Shown here piece by piece: positions 17,137 to 23,934 of a stretch of 64,000 nt of DNA (position 1 is its first letter; every line of letters starts with the position of its first letter). The stretch is from an uncultured Collinsella sp. (GTDB taxonomy: Bacteria > Actinomycetota > Coriobacteriia > Coriobacteriales > Coriobacteriaceae). The translations under genes and the position numbers were made by a program. The stretch spans positions 1 through 64,000 of the forward strand of contig CABUHO010000004.1 of NCBI GenBank assembly GCA_902491395.1, given 5' to 3'. The notes under the pieces were generated by a model. The model had not been told where the DNA came from. It saw nothing but the letters and a program-made list of their open reading frames with translations, and made no database searches.

Positions 17137-17478
17137 TTGGCAGTCAAGATTCGCCTTGCTCGTCACGGCGCTAAGAAGCGTCCGTACTACCGTGTCGTCG
17201 TCGCCGATTCCCGCGCCCCGCGTGACGGTCGTATCATCGAGGAGGTTGGCCGCTACAACCCGATGACCGCCCCCAAGACCATCAACCTCGACCTCGAGAA
17301 GATCGCCGACTGGCAGTCCAAGGGCGCTCAGCTCACCGACGCCGTCGCCGCTCTGGTCAAGGCCGCCAACGAGGGCGAGAAGACCGAGACCGTCGTCAAG
17401 AAGTCCAAGAAGCAGCTCGCCAAAGAGGCCGAGGCCGCTAAGGCTGCCGCTGAGGCCGCTGAGGGCGCCGAGGAGTAA
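17137..17478 (+). CDS. rpsP: Ribosomal protein S16 (bS16)
   Basis: The 113-residue 30S assembly protein begins MAVKIRLARHGAKKRPYYRV, the S16 signature, and retains RDGRIIEEVGRYNP. TTG at 17137 is chosen because GGAGGAG lies 6 nt upstream. A longer reading frame upstream does not start with S16 sequence. The last 35 residues are an Ala/Glu/Lys-rich tail beyond the usual roughly 80-90 residues, a common actinobacterial feature. It starts the rpsP-khpA-rimM-trmD operon. Confidence 0.96.
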   Translation: MAVKIRLARHGAKKRPYYRVVVADSRAPRDGRIIEEVGRYNPMTAPKTINLDLEKIADWQSKGAQLTDAVAALVKAANEGEKTETVVKKSKKQLAKEAEAAKAAAEAAEGAEE

Positions 17479-17481
17479 ATC

Positions 17482-17766
17482 GTGCCTGAGGTTGACGCTG
17501 CACAGCTCGAGGGTGAGGCAATGCTCTCAGATCGCATCGCCGATCTCGTCGAATATCTCGTTGTTCAGATCGTCGACGACCCGGATTCCGTGAGCCTTGA
17601 GGTCATCGATGGTGATGACGCCTCTACGATTGAGGTTTCTGTCGCCGAGGATGACGTCGCTAAGGTCATCGGCCGTCGTGGCCGTACCATCAAGGCCATT
17701 CGCACGCTCGCCCGTGCACTGGCCGCTCGCCTCGACACTGCTGTCGAGGTAGAGGTTCTGGGCTAG
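17482..17766 (+). CDS. khpA: KH-domain RNA-binding protein KhpA
   Basis: The 94-residue single KH-domain protein has the GxxG loop in KVIGRRGRTIKAIRTLARAL near the C-terminus. In other bacteria KhpA pairs with KhpB and binds many transcripts, with effects on elongation and division. The GTG at 17482 has GAGGAG 6 nt upstream and starts 3 nt after rpsP. An ATG at 17521 would give the more usual size of about 81 residues and is also plausible. Its position between rpsP and rimM is conserved. Confidence 0.9.
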   Translation: MPEVDAAQLEGEAMLSDRIADLVEYLVVQIVDDPDSVSLEVIDGDDASTIEVSVAEDDVAKVIGRRGRTIKAIRTLARALAARLDTAVEVEVLG

Positions 17767-17770
17767 GACC

Positions 17771-18292
17771 TTGAGGTCCCAGTACAAAAACATCGCCCGT
17801 GTGGTCAAGCCGCACGGAAGGAAGGGGGAGGTCCTCGCGCAGCCGCTGCGGGGGCTTCCTTCTGTATTAGAGCCGGGTATGCGCGTCGCCCTGACGCCGC
17901 CGGCGCTCAAGCGCGACCGCTTTTGCACGGTCGTGTCCGTCTCCGATACGGGCGATGGCGATCTGGTCTCGTTTGAGGGCATTGACGACTTGACGGCCGC
18001 CGAGGGCATCACGGGATGCTACGTGCTGGCAAATCGTGACGACTTTGAGCTCGATTCACTCGACGTCGCCTATACCGATCTGATGGGTCGCGAGGTGGTC
18101 GACGAGCGCTTCGGTTCGCTCGGCACGATCGTCGAGATCATGTCGACGCCCGCTAACGATGTTTGGGTTGTCGAGGGCGATCGGTACGGCGAGGTACTGA
18201 TTCCCGTGATCGAGCAGGTTGTGCTCGATCTTCCCGACACAGGAACAATTTCCGTCCACGTTATGGACGGCCTGATCGATATGGACAAGTAG
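17771..18292 (+). CDS. rimM: 16S rRNA processing protein RimM
   Basis: The 173-residue 30S maturation factor has an N-terminal RimM barrel starting NIARVVKPHGRKGEV and a C-terminal PRC-barrel (GREVVDERFGSLGTIVEI near residue 100). It binds S19 and helps assemble the 30S head. The start is TTG at 17771, 4 nt after khpA. The conserved N-terminus begins immediately, so this start is well supported. Confidence 0.93.
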   Translation: MRSQYKNIARVVKPHGRKGEVLAQPLRGLPSVLEPGMRVALTPPALKRDRFCTVVSVSDTGDGDLVSFEGIDDLTAAEGITGCYVLANRDDFELDSLDVAYTDLMGREVVDERFGSLGTIVEIMSTPANDVWVVEGDRYGEVLIPVIEQVVLDLPDTGTISVHVMDGLIDMDK

Positions 18293-18302
18293 GGAGGACA
18301 AC

Positions 18303-19061
18303 ATGCTGATCGAGACCCTTTCGGTCTTTCCCGAGATGTTTGAGCCCGTCATGTCCACATCGATTTTGGGCCGCGCCCGCAAGGCCGGCCTTTTTGATTT
18401 TAAGGCGTATAACCTGCGCGACTGGACGCACGACCGTCATCGTACCGTCGATGACGAGCCGTACGGCGGCGGGCAGGGCATGCTCATGAAGGTCGAGCCT
18501 ATCGCCGAGGCCATCGAGGCCATTAGCGCGGAGGGCCCCAAGCCGACGGTGGTGTTCTTCACCCCGTGCGGCGAGCCCTTTACGCAGCATGTGGCCGAGC
18601 GCCTGCTCAAAAGCGAGCGCCTGCTGTTTGTGTGCAGCCGTTACGAGGGTGTCGACGAGCGTGCCTATGCGTATGCCGACGAGCGCCTGTCGATCGGCGA
18701 TTACGTGCTCACGGGCGGCGAGCTTCCCGCTATGGTCGTTGCCGATGCCGTCGTACGCCTGATCCCCGGCGCCCTTGGTGACGAGATGAGCAACGTCGAC
18801 GAGTCGTTCTCGACCGCTGAGGACGGAGGCCTGCTCGAGTATGCGCAGTACACCCGCCCCGCCGAGTTCAACGGCGAGGGCGTGCCTCCTGTGCTCGTGA
18901 GTGGCGACCACGCCAAGGTTGACGCTTGGCGCCGCAAGAACGCCATCGAGCGCACCTGCCGCTGGCGTCCCGACTTGATCGAGACTGCGCGGCTCACGCC
19001 CGAGGAGCGCGCTTACGCGCAGGAGATCCTTGACGCTTCGTATTCGCAGAGCGAGGAGTGA
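18303..19061 (+). CDS. trmD: tRNA (guanine-37-N1)-methyltransferase
   Basis: The 252-residue SPOUT-family enzyme methylates G37 of tRNAs read by CNN codons and prevents +1 frameshifts. The N-terminus LIETLSVFPEMFEP, the DEPYGGGQGMLM motif near residue 45 and the trefoil-knot SAM loop GDYVLTGGELPAM near 132 are intact. AGGGAGG precedes the ATG. The lepB gene begins 2 nt after the stop. Confidence 0.97.
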   Translation: MLIETLSVFPEMFEPVMSTSILGRARKAGLFDFKAYNLRDWTHDRHRTVDDEPYGGGQGMLMKVEPIAEAIEAISAEGPKPTVVFFTPCGEPFTQHVAERLLKSERLLFVCSRYEGVDERAYAYADERLSIGDYVLTGGELPAMVVADAVVRLIPGALGDEMSNVDESFSTAEDGGLLEYAQYTRPAEFNGEGVPPVLVSGDHAKVDAWRRKNAIERTCRWRPDLIETARLTPEERAYAQEILDASYSQSEE

Positions 19062-19063
19062 GT

Positions 19064-19627
19064 ATGGTTCCATCGCAGCATTCCGCGTTGAGGGGCGCTT
19101 TTGAGTGGATCGCGGTCATCGCGATCGCGCTTGTGGCCACCTTCCTGATCCGCACCTTTGTGGTCGAGCCCTTTGTGGTGCCCACCGGTTCTATGGAGGA
19201 CACGATTGAGATTGGCGACCAGATCCTGGCGCAAAAGGTGAGCCTCGAGCTCGGTCAGCCCGTCAAGCAGGGCGATATCGTGGTGTTTCACAACCCCGAC
19301 GGCACCTCCGAGCATGATATTCTTGTCAAGCGCGTTATTGCCACGGCCGGCCAGACGGTCGACCTGCAGGACGGCAAGGTGGTCGTTGACGGCCAAGCGC
19401 TCGACGAGGACTATACGGCGGGCATGAGCTGGCCGCTTTCGGTCCAAGCGCCCGGCGTCCAGGTGAGCTATCCCTACACCGTCCCCGACGGGTGTGTGTG
19501 GGTGATGGGCGACAACCGAGAGAACTCAGCCGACTCCCGCTATTTTGGGCCGGTCGACCGCTCCGACTTAATGGCCGTTGCACTCGTTCGCTACTGGCCG
19601 CTCAACCGCATCGGCGCTATCGACTAA
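19064..19627 (+). CDS. lepB: Signal peptidase I
   Basis: The 187-residue membrane-anchored serine protease cleaves Sec and Tat signal peptides outside the membrane. One N-terminal membrane helix (residues 10-30) is followed by box B PTGSMEDTI with the nucleophilic Ser and box D ILVKRVIA with the general-base Lys. Box E GDNRENSADSRYFGPV follows. ATG at 19064 is preferred over GTG at 19058 because GAGGAG is 5 nt away. It follows trmD, as in several Gram-positive genomes. Confidence 0.95.
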   Translation: MVPSQHSALRGAFEWIAVIAIALVATFLIRTFVVEPFVVPTGSMEDTIEIGDQILAQKVSLELGQPVKQGDIVVFHNPDGTSEHDILVKRVIATAGQTVDLQDGKVVVDGQALDEDYTAGMSWPLSVQAPGVQVSYPYTVPDGCVWVMGDNRENSADSRYFGPVDRSDLMAVALVRYWPLNRIGAID

Positions 19628-19686
19628 AAACCGCTATAGTACAGTACCTAACCGTGTAATCGTTTCGACGAGGGGATATTAGAGGC

Positions 19687-20598
19687 ATGAACGCTTCATC
19701 GCTTTCCTTCCAAGACATCATCCTGCGCCTCCAGCAGTACTGGGGCGAGCAGGGCTGCGTCATTATGCAGCCCTATGACTCCGAGGTCGGTGCCGGTACC
19801 TTCCATACCGCGACCACGCTGCGCTCGCTCGGTCCCGCCGAGTGGCGCACCTGCTATGCGCAGCCCTGCCGCCGTCCCGCCGACGGCCGCTACGGCGAGA
19901 ACCCTAACCGCATGCAGCACTACTATCAGTTCCAGGTGCTCATCAAGCCCTCGCCGGTCAACGCACAGGAGCTCTACCTGGGGTCTCTTGCCGCCATTGG
20001 CCTGGACCCCAACGACCATGACGTTCGCTTTGTCGAGGACGACTGGGAGAGCCCGACCCTGGGCGCCTGGGGCCTTGGCTGGGAGGTCTGGCTCAACGGT
20101 ATGGAGGTCACGCAGTTTACGTACTTCCAGCAGGTGGGCGGTATCGAGGTCGACCCCGTGCCCGTCGAGATCACCTATGGCCTGGAGCGTATCGCCATGT
20201 ACGCCCAGGGCGTCAACTCCGTTTACGACCTGGTGTGGAGCTACCTGCCCGACGGTACGCCCATGACTTACGGCGACGTGTTCCTCGAGAACGAGCGCGA
20301 GTTCAGTGCCTATAACTTTGAGGTCGCCAACGTCGAGATGATGCGTCAGAAGTTTGACGACTACGAGGCCGAGTGCCATTCCTGCCTGGAGCGCAAGCTG
20401 CCGCTGCCCGCATACGACTGCGTCATGAAGTGCAGCCACGCTTTCAATCTGCTCGATGCCCGCGGCGCGCTGTCCGCGGTCGAGCGTGCCAATTACATCC
20501 TGCGCGTCCGCGCCGTCGCCAAGGCGTGCTGCGAGGCCTATATGGCCGAGGTCGCCGGAGTCAACGAGAATGCCGACCAGGAAGGCGAGGTGGCGTAA
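19687..20598 (+). CDS. glyQ: Glycyl-tRNA synthetase alpha subunit
   Basis: The 303-residue catalytic subunit of the bacterial alpha2beta2 GlyRS charges tRNA-Gly. The opening LSFQDIILRLQQYWGEQGCVI and the PNRMQHYYQFQV motif are family hallmarks. A TATAGT box at 19635-19640 may be its -10 element. The 60-nt leader is too short for a T-box. It is separated by 3 nt from glyS. Confidence 0.97.
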   Translation: MNASSLSFQDIILRLQQYWGEQGCVIMQPYDSEVGAGTFHTATTLRSLGPAEWRTCYAQPCRRPADGRYGENPNRMQHYYQFQVLIKPSPVNAQELYLGSLAAIGLDPNDHDVRFVEDDWESPTLGAWGLGWEVWLNGMEVTQFTYFQQVGGIEVDPVPVEITYGLERIAMYAQGVNSVYDLVWSYLPDGTPMTYGDVFLENEREFSAYNFEVANVEMMRQKFDDYEAECHSCLERKLPLPAYDCVMKCSHAFNLLDARGALSAVERANYILRVRAVAKACCEAYMAEVAGVNENADQEGEVA

Positions 20599-20601
20599 GC
20601 C

Positions 20602-22698
20602 ATGGCAGACGCTAAGGATTTCCTGTTTGAGATCGGTACAGAGGAAATGCCCTCCGCACCGCTGAACAATGCCGTCAAGCAGCTTGGCACCATGATCGCC
20701 AAGGGTCTCGACGAGGCCGGTCTGGCCCACGGCGAGGTCCGCGTGATCTCGAGCCCGCGTCGCCTGGCTGCGCTCGTTGCCGACGTCGCCACCGCGACCG
20801 ATGAGGTTCACGAGGTCAAGCGTGGCCCTGCGGCCAACATCGCCTTCGACGCTGACGGTAACGCCACCAAGGCCGCCCAGGGCTTCGCCCGCAAGTGCGG
20901 TGTGGCTGCCGAGGATCTGGTCCGTCGCGAGGACACCGACGGCCGTGAGTACGTCTTTGCCGAGAAGAACATTCCTTCCGCACCGGCTACGCCGATTCTG
21001 ACCGCTCTGTGCGAGAAGACCATCGCCGGCCTGCAGTGGCCCAACTACCGTAGTCAGCGCTGGGGCCACGAGCACGCCACCTTCGTGCGCCCGGTCCGCT
21101 GGATCTGCTGCCTTTTGGGCGAGGATGTTGTGCCCGTGTCGTTTGCCGACGTGACGAGCGGCAACACCACGCGCGGCCATCGCGTGCTTGGCCCCGGTGA
21201 CCACGTTGTCGCCAGCCCCGCCGTCTACGAGCAGGTGCTCGAGGACGCCGGCGTGCTTTCTGCCGAGCGCCGTCGCGAGGTGATTCTCGCCGGTATCGCC
21301 GAGGTCGAGGCTGCCCGTCCCGGCTGCCATGTCGATACGCCCAAGAAGGTCTTCGAGGAGGTCATCAATCTCTGCGAGTGGCCGACGGTGCTCGTCGGTA
21401 CCTTCGATGAGGAGTTCCTCAAGGTCCCGCACGAGATCATCTGCGAGTCCATGCTCACCAACCAGCGCTACTTCCCGATCTATGACGGCGAGGGCAAGCT
21501 GACGCGTGAGTTCGTGGTCGTCTCCAACAGCAAGCCCGAGAATGCCGAGCGCGTGATCGACGGCAACGAGCGCGTCGTGCGTGCCCGTCTGGACGACGCT
21601 AAGTTCTTCTACGAGGAGGACCTGAAGATCTCCCTCGACGAGTTCCGTGAGCGCCTGGCCAAGGTCGCCTTCCAGGAGAAGCTCGGCAGCGTGCTCGCCA
21701 AGTCCGAGCGCATTGAGCAGCTCGCGCTCGCTATTGCCCGCGAGGCTCATCTGGGCGCCCATCTTGCCGCCGACGCCGCTCGCGCCGCGCACCTGTGCAA
21801 GGCCGACCTGGTGTCCAACGCCGTCGTCGAGTTCACGAGCCAGCAGGGCGTGATGGGCGGTTACTACGCCACCGCGATGGGGGAGAACGACGAGGTCGCC
21901 CACGCCATTCGCGATCATTATCGTCCCCGCTTTGCCGGTGACGAGCTGCCTGAGGGCACCGCTGGCTGCATCGTGGCCTGCGCCGACAAGCTCGATACCA
22001 TCGCCGGTATCTTTGCCATCGGCGAGCCCCCGACCGGCTCCTCCGATCCCTACGCGCTGCGTCGTGCCGCTATCGGTATCATCAACATTCTGCGCGACCG
22101 TCTGCCGATCGACCCCACGTCGCTGATTGACTTTGCTCTGCAGCTTTACAGCGAGCAGGGCATTGAGTTCGACGCCGCCGAGGTCGCCCAGCAGGTTCGT
22201 GACTTCTTCCATGGCCGCCTGGTGAGCATGGCCCGCGACGAAAAGATCCCGGCCGATACCGTTGCCGCCGTCTCCGCGGTGCACATTATCGCCCCGTCCA
22301 TCTTCTTCGCCCGCTGCGCCGCCCTCGACGAGGCCCGCAAGAATGATGCCGAGACCTTTGACAACCTGGCTACCGCCTATGCCCGTGCCGCGCACATCTC
22401 CAAGCCCGAGCTGGGTGCGGAGTACGACCGCAGCCTGATGGGCGAGGTCGAGCTCGCGCTCGCCGACGCCTCCGAGGCTGCTCAGACCGCTGTCGATGCC
22501 GCCCTTGCTGCCGAGGACTACCCGGCCGCATTTGCCGCCCTCGCCGCCCTGCGCGCGCCCATCGACCGTTTCTTCGATGAGGTCATGGTCATGGACAAGG
22601 ACGAGCAGCTTCGCGATAATCGCCTTAAGCTGCTCAACCGCTTCGAGGCCGTTTTCTCCGGCATCGCCAACATCGGTGAGCTTGCCCGCAAAAAGTAA
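20602..22698 (+). CDS. glyS: Glycyl-tRNA synthetase beta subunit
   Basis: The 698-residue subunit recognises tRNA-Gly. It begins DFLFEIGTEEMPSAPL, contains the HD-like domain near residues 400-460, and ends with an anticodon-binding ALPHA-helical region. The length is normal for GlyS. It is coupled to glyQ, starting 3 nt after it. Confidence 0.97.
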   Translation: MADAKDFLFEIGTEEMPSAPLNNAVKQLGTMIAKGLDEAGLAHGEVRVISSPRRLAALVADVATATDEVHEVKRGPAANIAFDADGNATKAAQGFARKCGVAAEDLVRREDTDGREYVFAEKNIPSAPATPILTALCEKTIAGLQWPNYRSQRWGHEHATFVRPVRWICCLLGEDVVPVSFADVTSGNTTRGHRVLGPGDHVVASPAVYEQVLEDAGVLSAERRREVILAGIAEVEAARPGCHVDTPKKVFEEVINLCEWPTVLVGTFDEEFLKVPHEIICESMLTNQRYFPIYDGEGKLTREFVVVSNSKPENAERVIDGNERVVRARLDDAKFFYEEDLKISLDEFRERLAKVAFQEKLGSVLAKSERIEQLALAIAREAHLGAHLAADAARAAHLCKADLVSNAVVEFTSQQGVMGGYYATAMGENDEVAHAIRDHYRPRFAGDELPEGTAGCIVACADKLDTIAGIFAIGEPPTGSSDPYALRRAAIGIINILRDRLPIDPTSLIDFALQLYSEQGIEFDAAEVAQQVRDFFHGRLVSMARDEKIPADTVAAVSAVHIIAPSIFFARCAALDEARKNDAETFDNLATAYARAAHISKPELGAEYDRSLMGEVELALADASEAAQTAVDAALAAEDYPAAFAALAALRAPIDRFFDEVMVMDKDEQLRDNRLKLLNRFEAVFSGIANIGELARKK

Positions 22699-22732
22699 GC
22701 CAGCCTGCGCATAAGCGCAAAAGGAGCCCCGC

Positions 22733-23608
22733 ATGGATTGCCTGGTCACCGCTCGTCCCACCGTCATCGTTATCTCCGACTCGCTCGGTGATACCGCTTG
22801 TGAGGTGGTGCTTGCGGCGTCCGGGCAATTTGATGAAGGGGCTTTTCATCTCTTGCGCCTGCCCAAGGTGACCTCGGTGGAGCAGGTTAAATCGTTTGTG
22901 GGATCGCGTGTCGATGCAGACCATCGCGATATCGCCGTGTTCCACACCATTGTCGATCCGGCGCTTCGCGCTCGCGTGCTCGACTATTTGGGCATGCTGC
23001 ATATCCGTTCGGTCGACCTGATCGGCCCGACGCTTGCCGTGCTGTCGTCGCTCCTCGGTGTGCCGCCCAAGGGCGTTGCGGGCGTGATTCACAAGACCGA
23101 TGACCGCTATTTCCATCGTATCGAGGCTATGGAGTATTTCGTTGAGCACGATGACGGTCGTGGTTGTGACGATCTGTCGGGTGCCGATATCGTGCTGCTG
23201 GGTGTATCTCGCACGTCCAAGACGCCGTTGTCGATGTATTTGGCCTATCAGGGCTACAAGGTTGCCAATGTTCCGTTAGCGCATGGTATGGAGCCGCCTA
23301 AGTCGATCTACGAGGTCGACCCGATGCGGTTGTTTGGTCTGATTTCGACCGTCGATGTGATTTCCGAAATTCGCGATAGCCGCTTGGGCGATGATTACGC
23401 CCGTGCCGTTGCCGGCTCCTATGCCGAACCCGAGAGCGTGCGTAGTGAGCTTGCGGAAGCCCGCGCGCTCATGAAACGCCTGGGCTGCTTTGTAGTGCGT
23501 ACCGATGGCAAGGCCATCGAGGAAAGCGCTGCCGAGATCATTGCTCACCTCGAAGAGATTCAAGAGGCAAGAGCCCGCCGTGCCGCCCGCCGCGCTCAAC
23601 AAAAGTAG
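22733..23608 (+). CDS. Pyruvate, phosphate dikinase regulatory protein
   Basis: The 291-residue DUF299 protein acts as a bifunctional ADP-dependent kinase and Pi-dependent pyrophosphorylase. It switches PPDK off and on by phosphorylating the Thr beside its catalytic His. The P-loop GVSRTSKTPLSMYLA near residue 160 and the N-terminal VISDSLGDTA are visible. The target gene ppdK lies 326 nt downstream and contains the matching KTSHAAV sequence, which strongly supports the pairing. The stop TAG lies inside the first bases of a repeat element (GTAGCTCA). Confidence 0.94.
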   Translation: MDCLVTARPTVIVISDSLGDTACEVVLAASGQFDEGAFHLLRLPKVTSVEQVKSFVGSRVDADHRDIAVFHTIVDPALRARVLDYLGMLHIRSVDLIGPTLAVLSSLLGVPPKGVAGVIHKTDDRYFHRIEAMEYFVEHDDGRGCDDLSGADIVLLGVSRTSKTPLSMYLAYQGYKVANVPLAHGMEPPKSIYEVDPMRLFGLISTVDVISEIRDSRLGDDYARAVAGSYAEPESVRSELAEARALMKRLGCFVVRTDGKAIEESAAEIIAHLEEIQEARARRAARRAQQK

Positions 23609-23632
23609 CTCACTTGGGACAAGGTTGTTTGG
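23605..23632 (+). repeat. Degenerate family B repeat at the end of the PPDK regulator gene
   Basis: It begins GTAGCTCACTTGGGACAAGG, which matches the left arm and core of the 33-bp repeat but lacks the right arm. The TAG is the stop codon of the upstream gene. It runs directly into a complete repeat. Confidence 0.6.
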
Positions 23633-23665
23633 GTAGCTAATTTGGGACGGGGCTCTTTTAGCTAC
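23633..23665 (+). repeat. 33-bp palindromic repeat, family B, copy 2
   Basis: It is identical to 15582-15614 except for one base. Here the arms extend to 13 bp on each side (TTTGGGTAGCTAA at 23628-23640 with TTAGCTACCCAAA at 23658-23670). The element can fold as a hairpin and may also act as a transcript 3' end for the PPDK regulator gene. Confidence 0.85.
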
Positions 23666-23699
23666 CCAAAGAGAATACTTGGAAATAATGCTGATAAAC

Positions 23700-23812
23700 G
23701 GTAAAGCGATTTAGCAAAAACATCGCATCCGACCTGCATTTTCCTTGTAGTGGTATCTTCATAAGGTAACCACCTTTACCTACCGTTTACCGCCAGTTTT
23801 AGCACGTTTACC
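23700..23812 (+). promoter_or_regulatory. Cluster of TTTACC boxes upstream of ppdK
   Basis: Within this roughly 110-nt stretch there is CTTTACC on the minus strand (23700-23706), an AGGTAA/TTACCT inverted pair (23764-23781) that includes CTTTACC at 23774-23780, and GTTTACC at 23785-23791 and 23806-23812. The last two are exactly 21 bp apart, two helical turns. A TATAGT at 23854-23859 is a candidate -10. The 326-nt gap contains no gene, only these boxes and the upstream repeats. A transcription-factor site array is inferred. Confidence 0.5.
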
Positions 23813-23934
23813 AAACCGCGCACCCTCTGCTCAAGCCTGCCCAAAACGCGCCGTATAGTTCCCTCACGGCCCGCATCCGGTGGGTCGATTCGTTACCACG
23901 GTCGTGTGCGAGAGCGCATGGAAGGGGAAGTATC

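Noticed and set aside
19628..19686. T-box riboswitch before glyQ
   Set aside because: The leader is only about 60 nt and lacks the T-box sequence.
19696..22767. A 1,023-codon open frame antisense to glyQ-glyS
   Set aside because: It is a mirror of high-GC codon use in the well-supported glyQS genes, with no domain, ribosome binding site or sensible composition.
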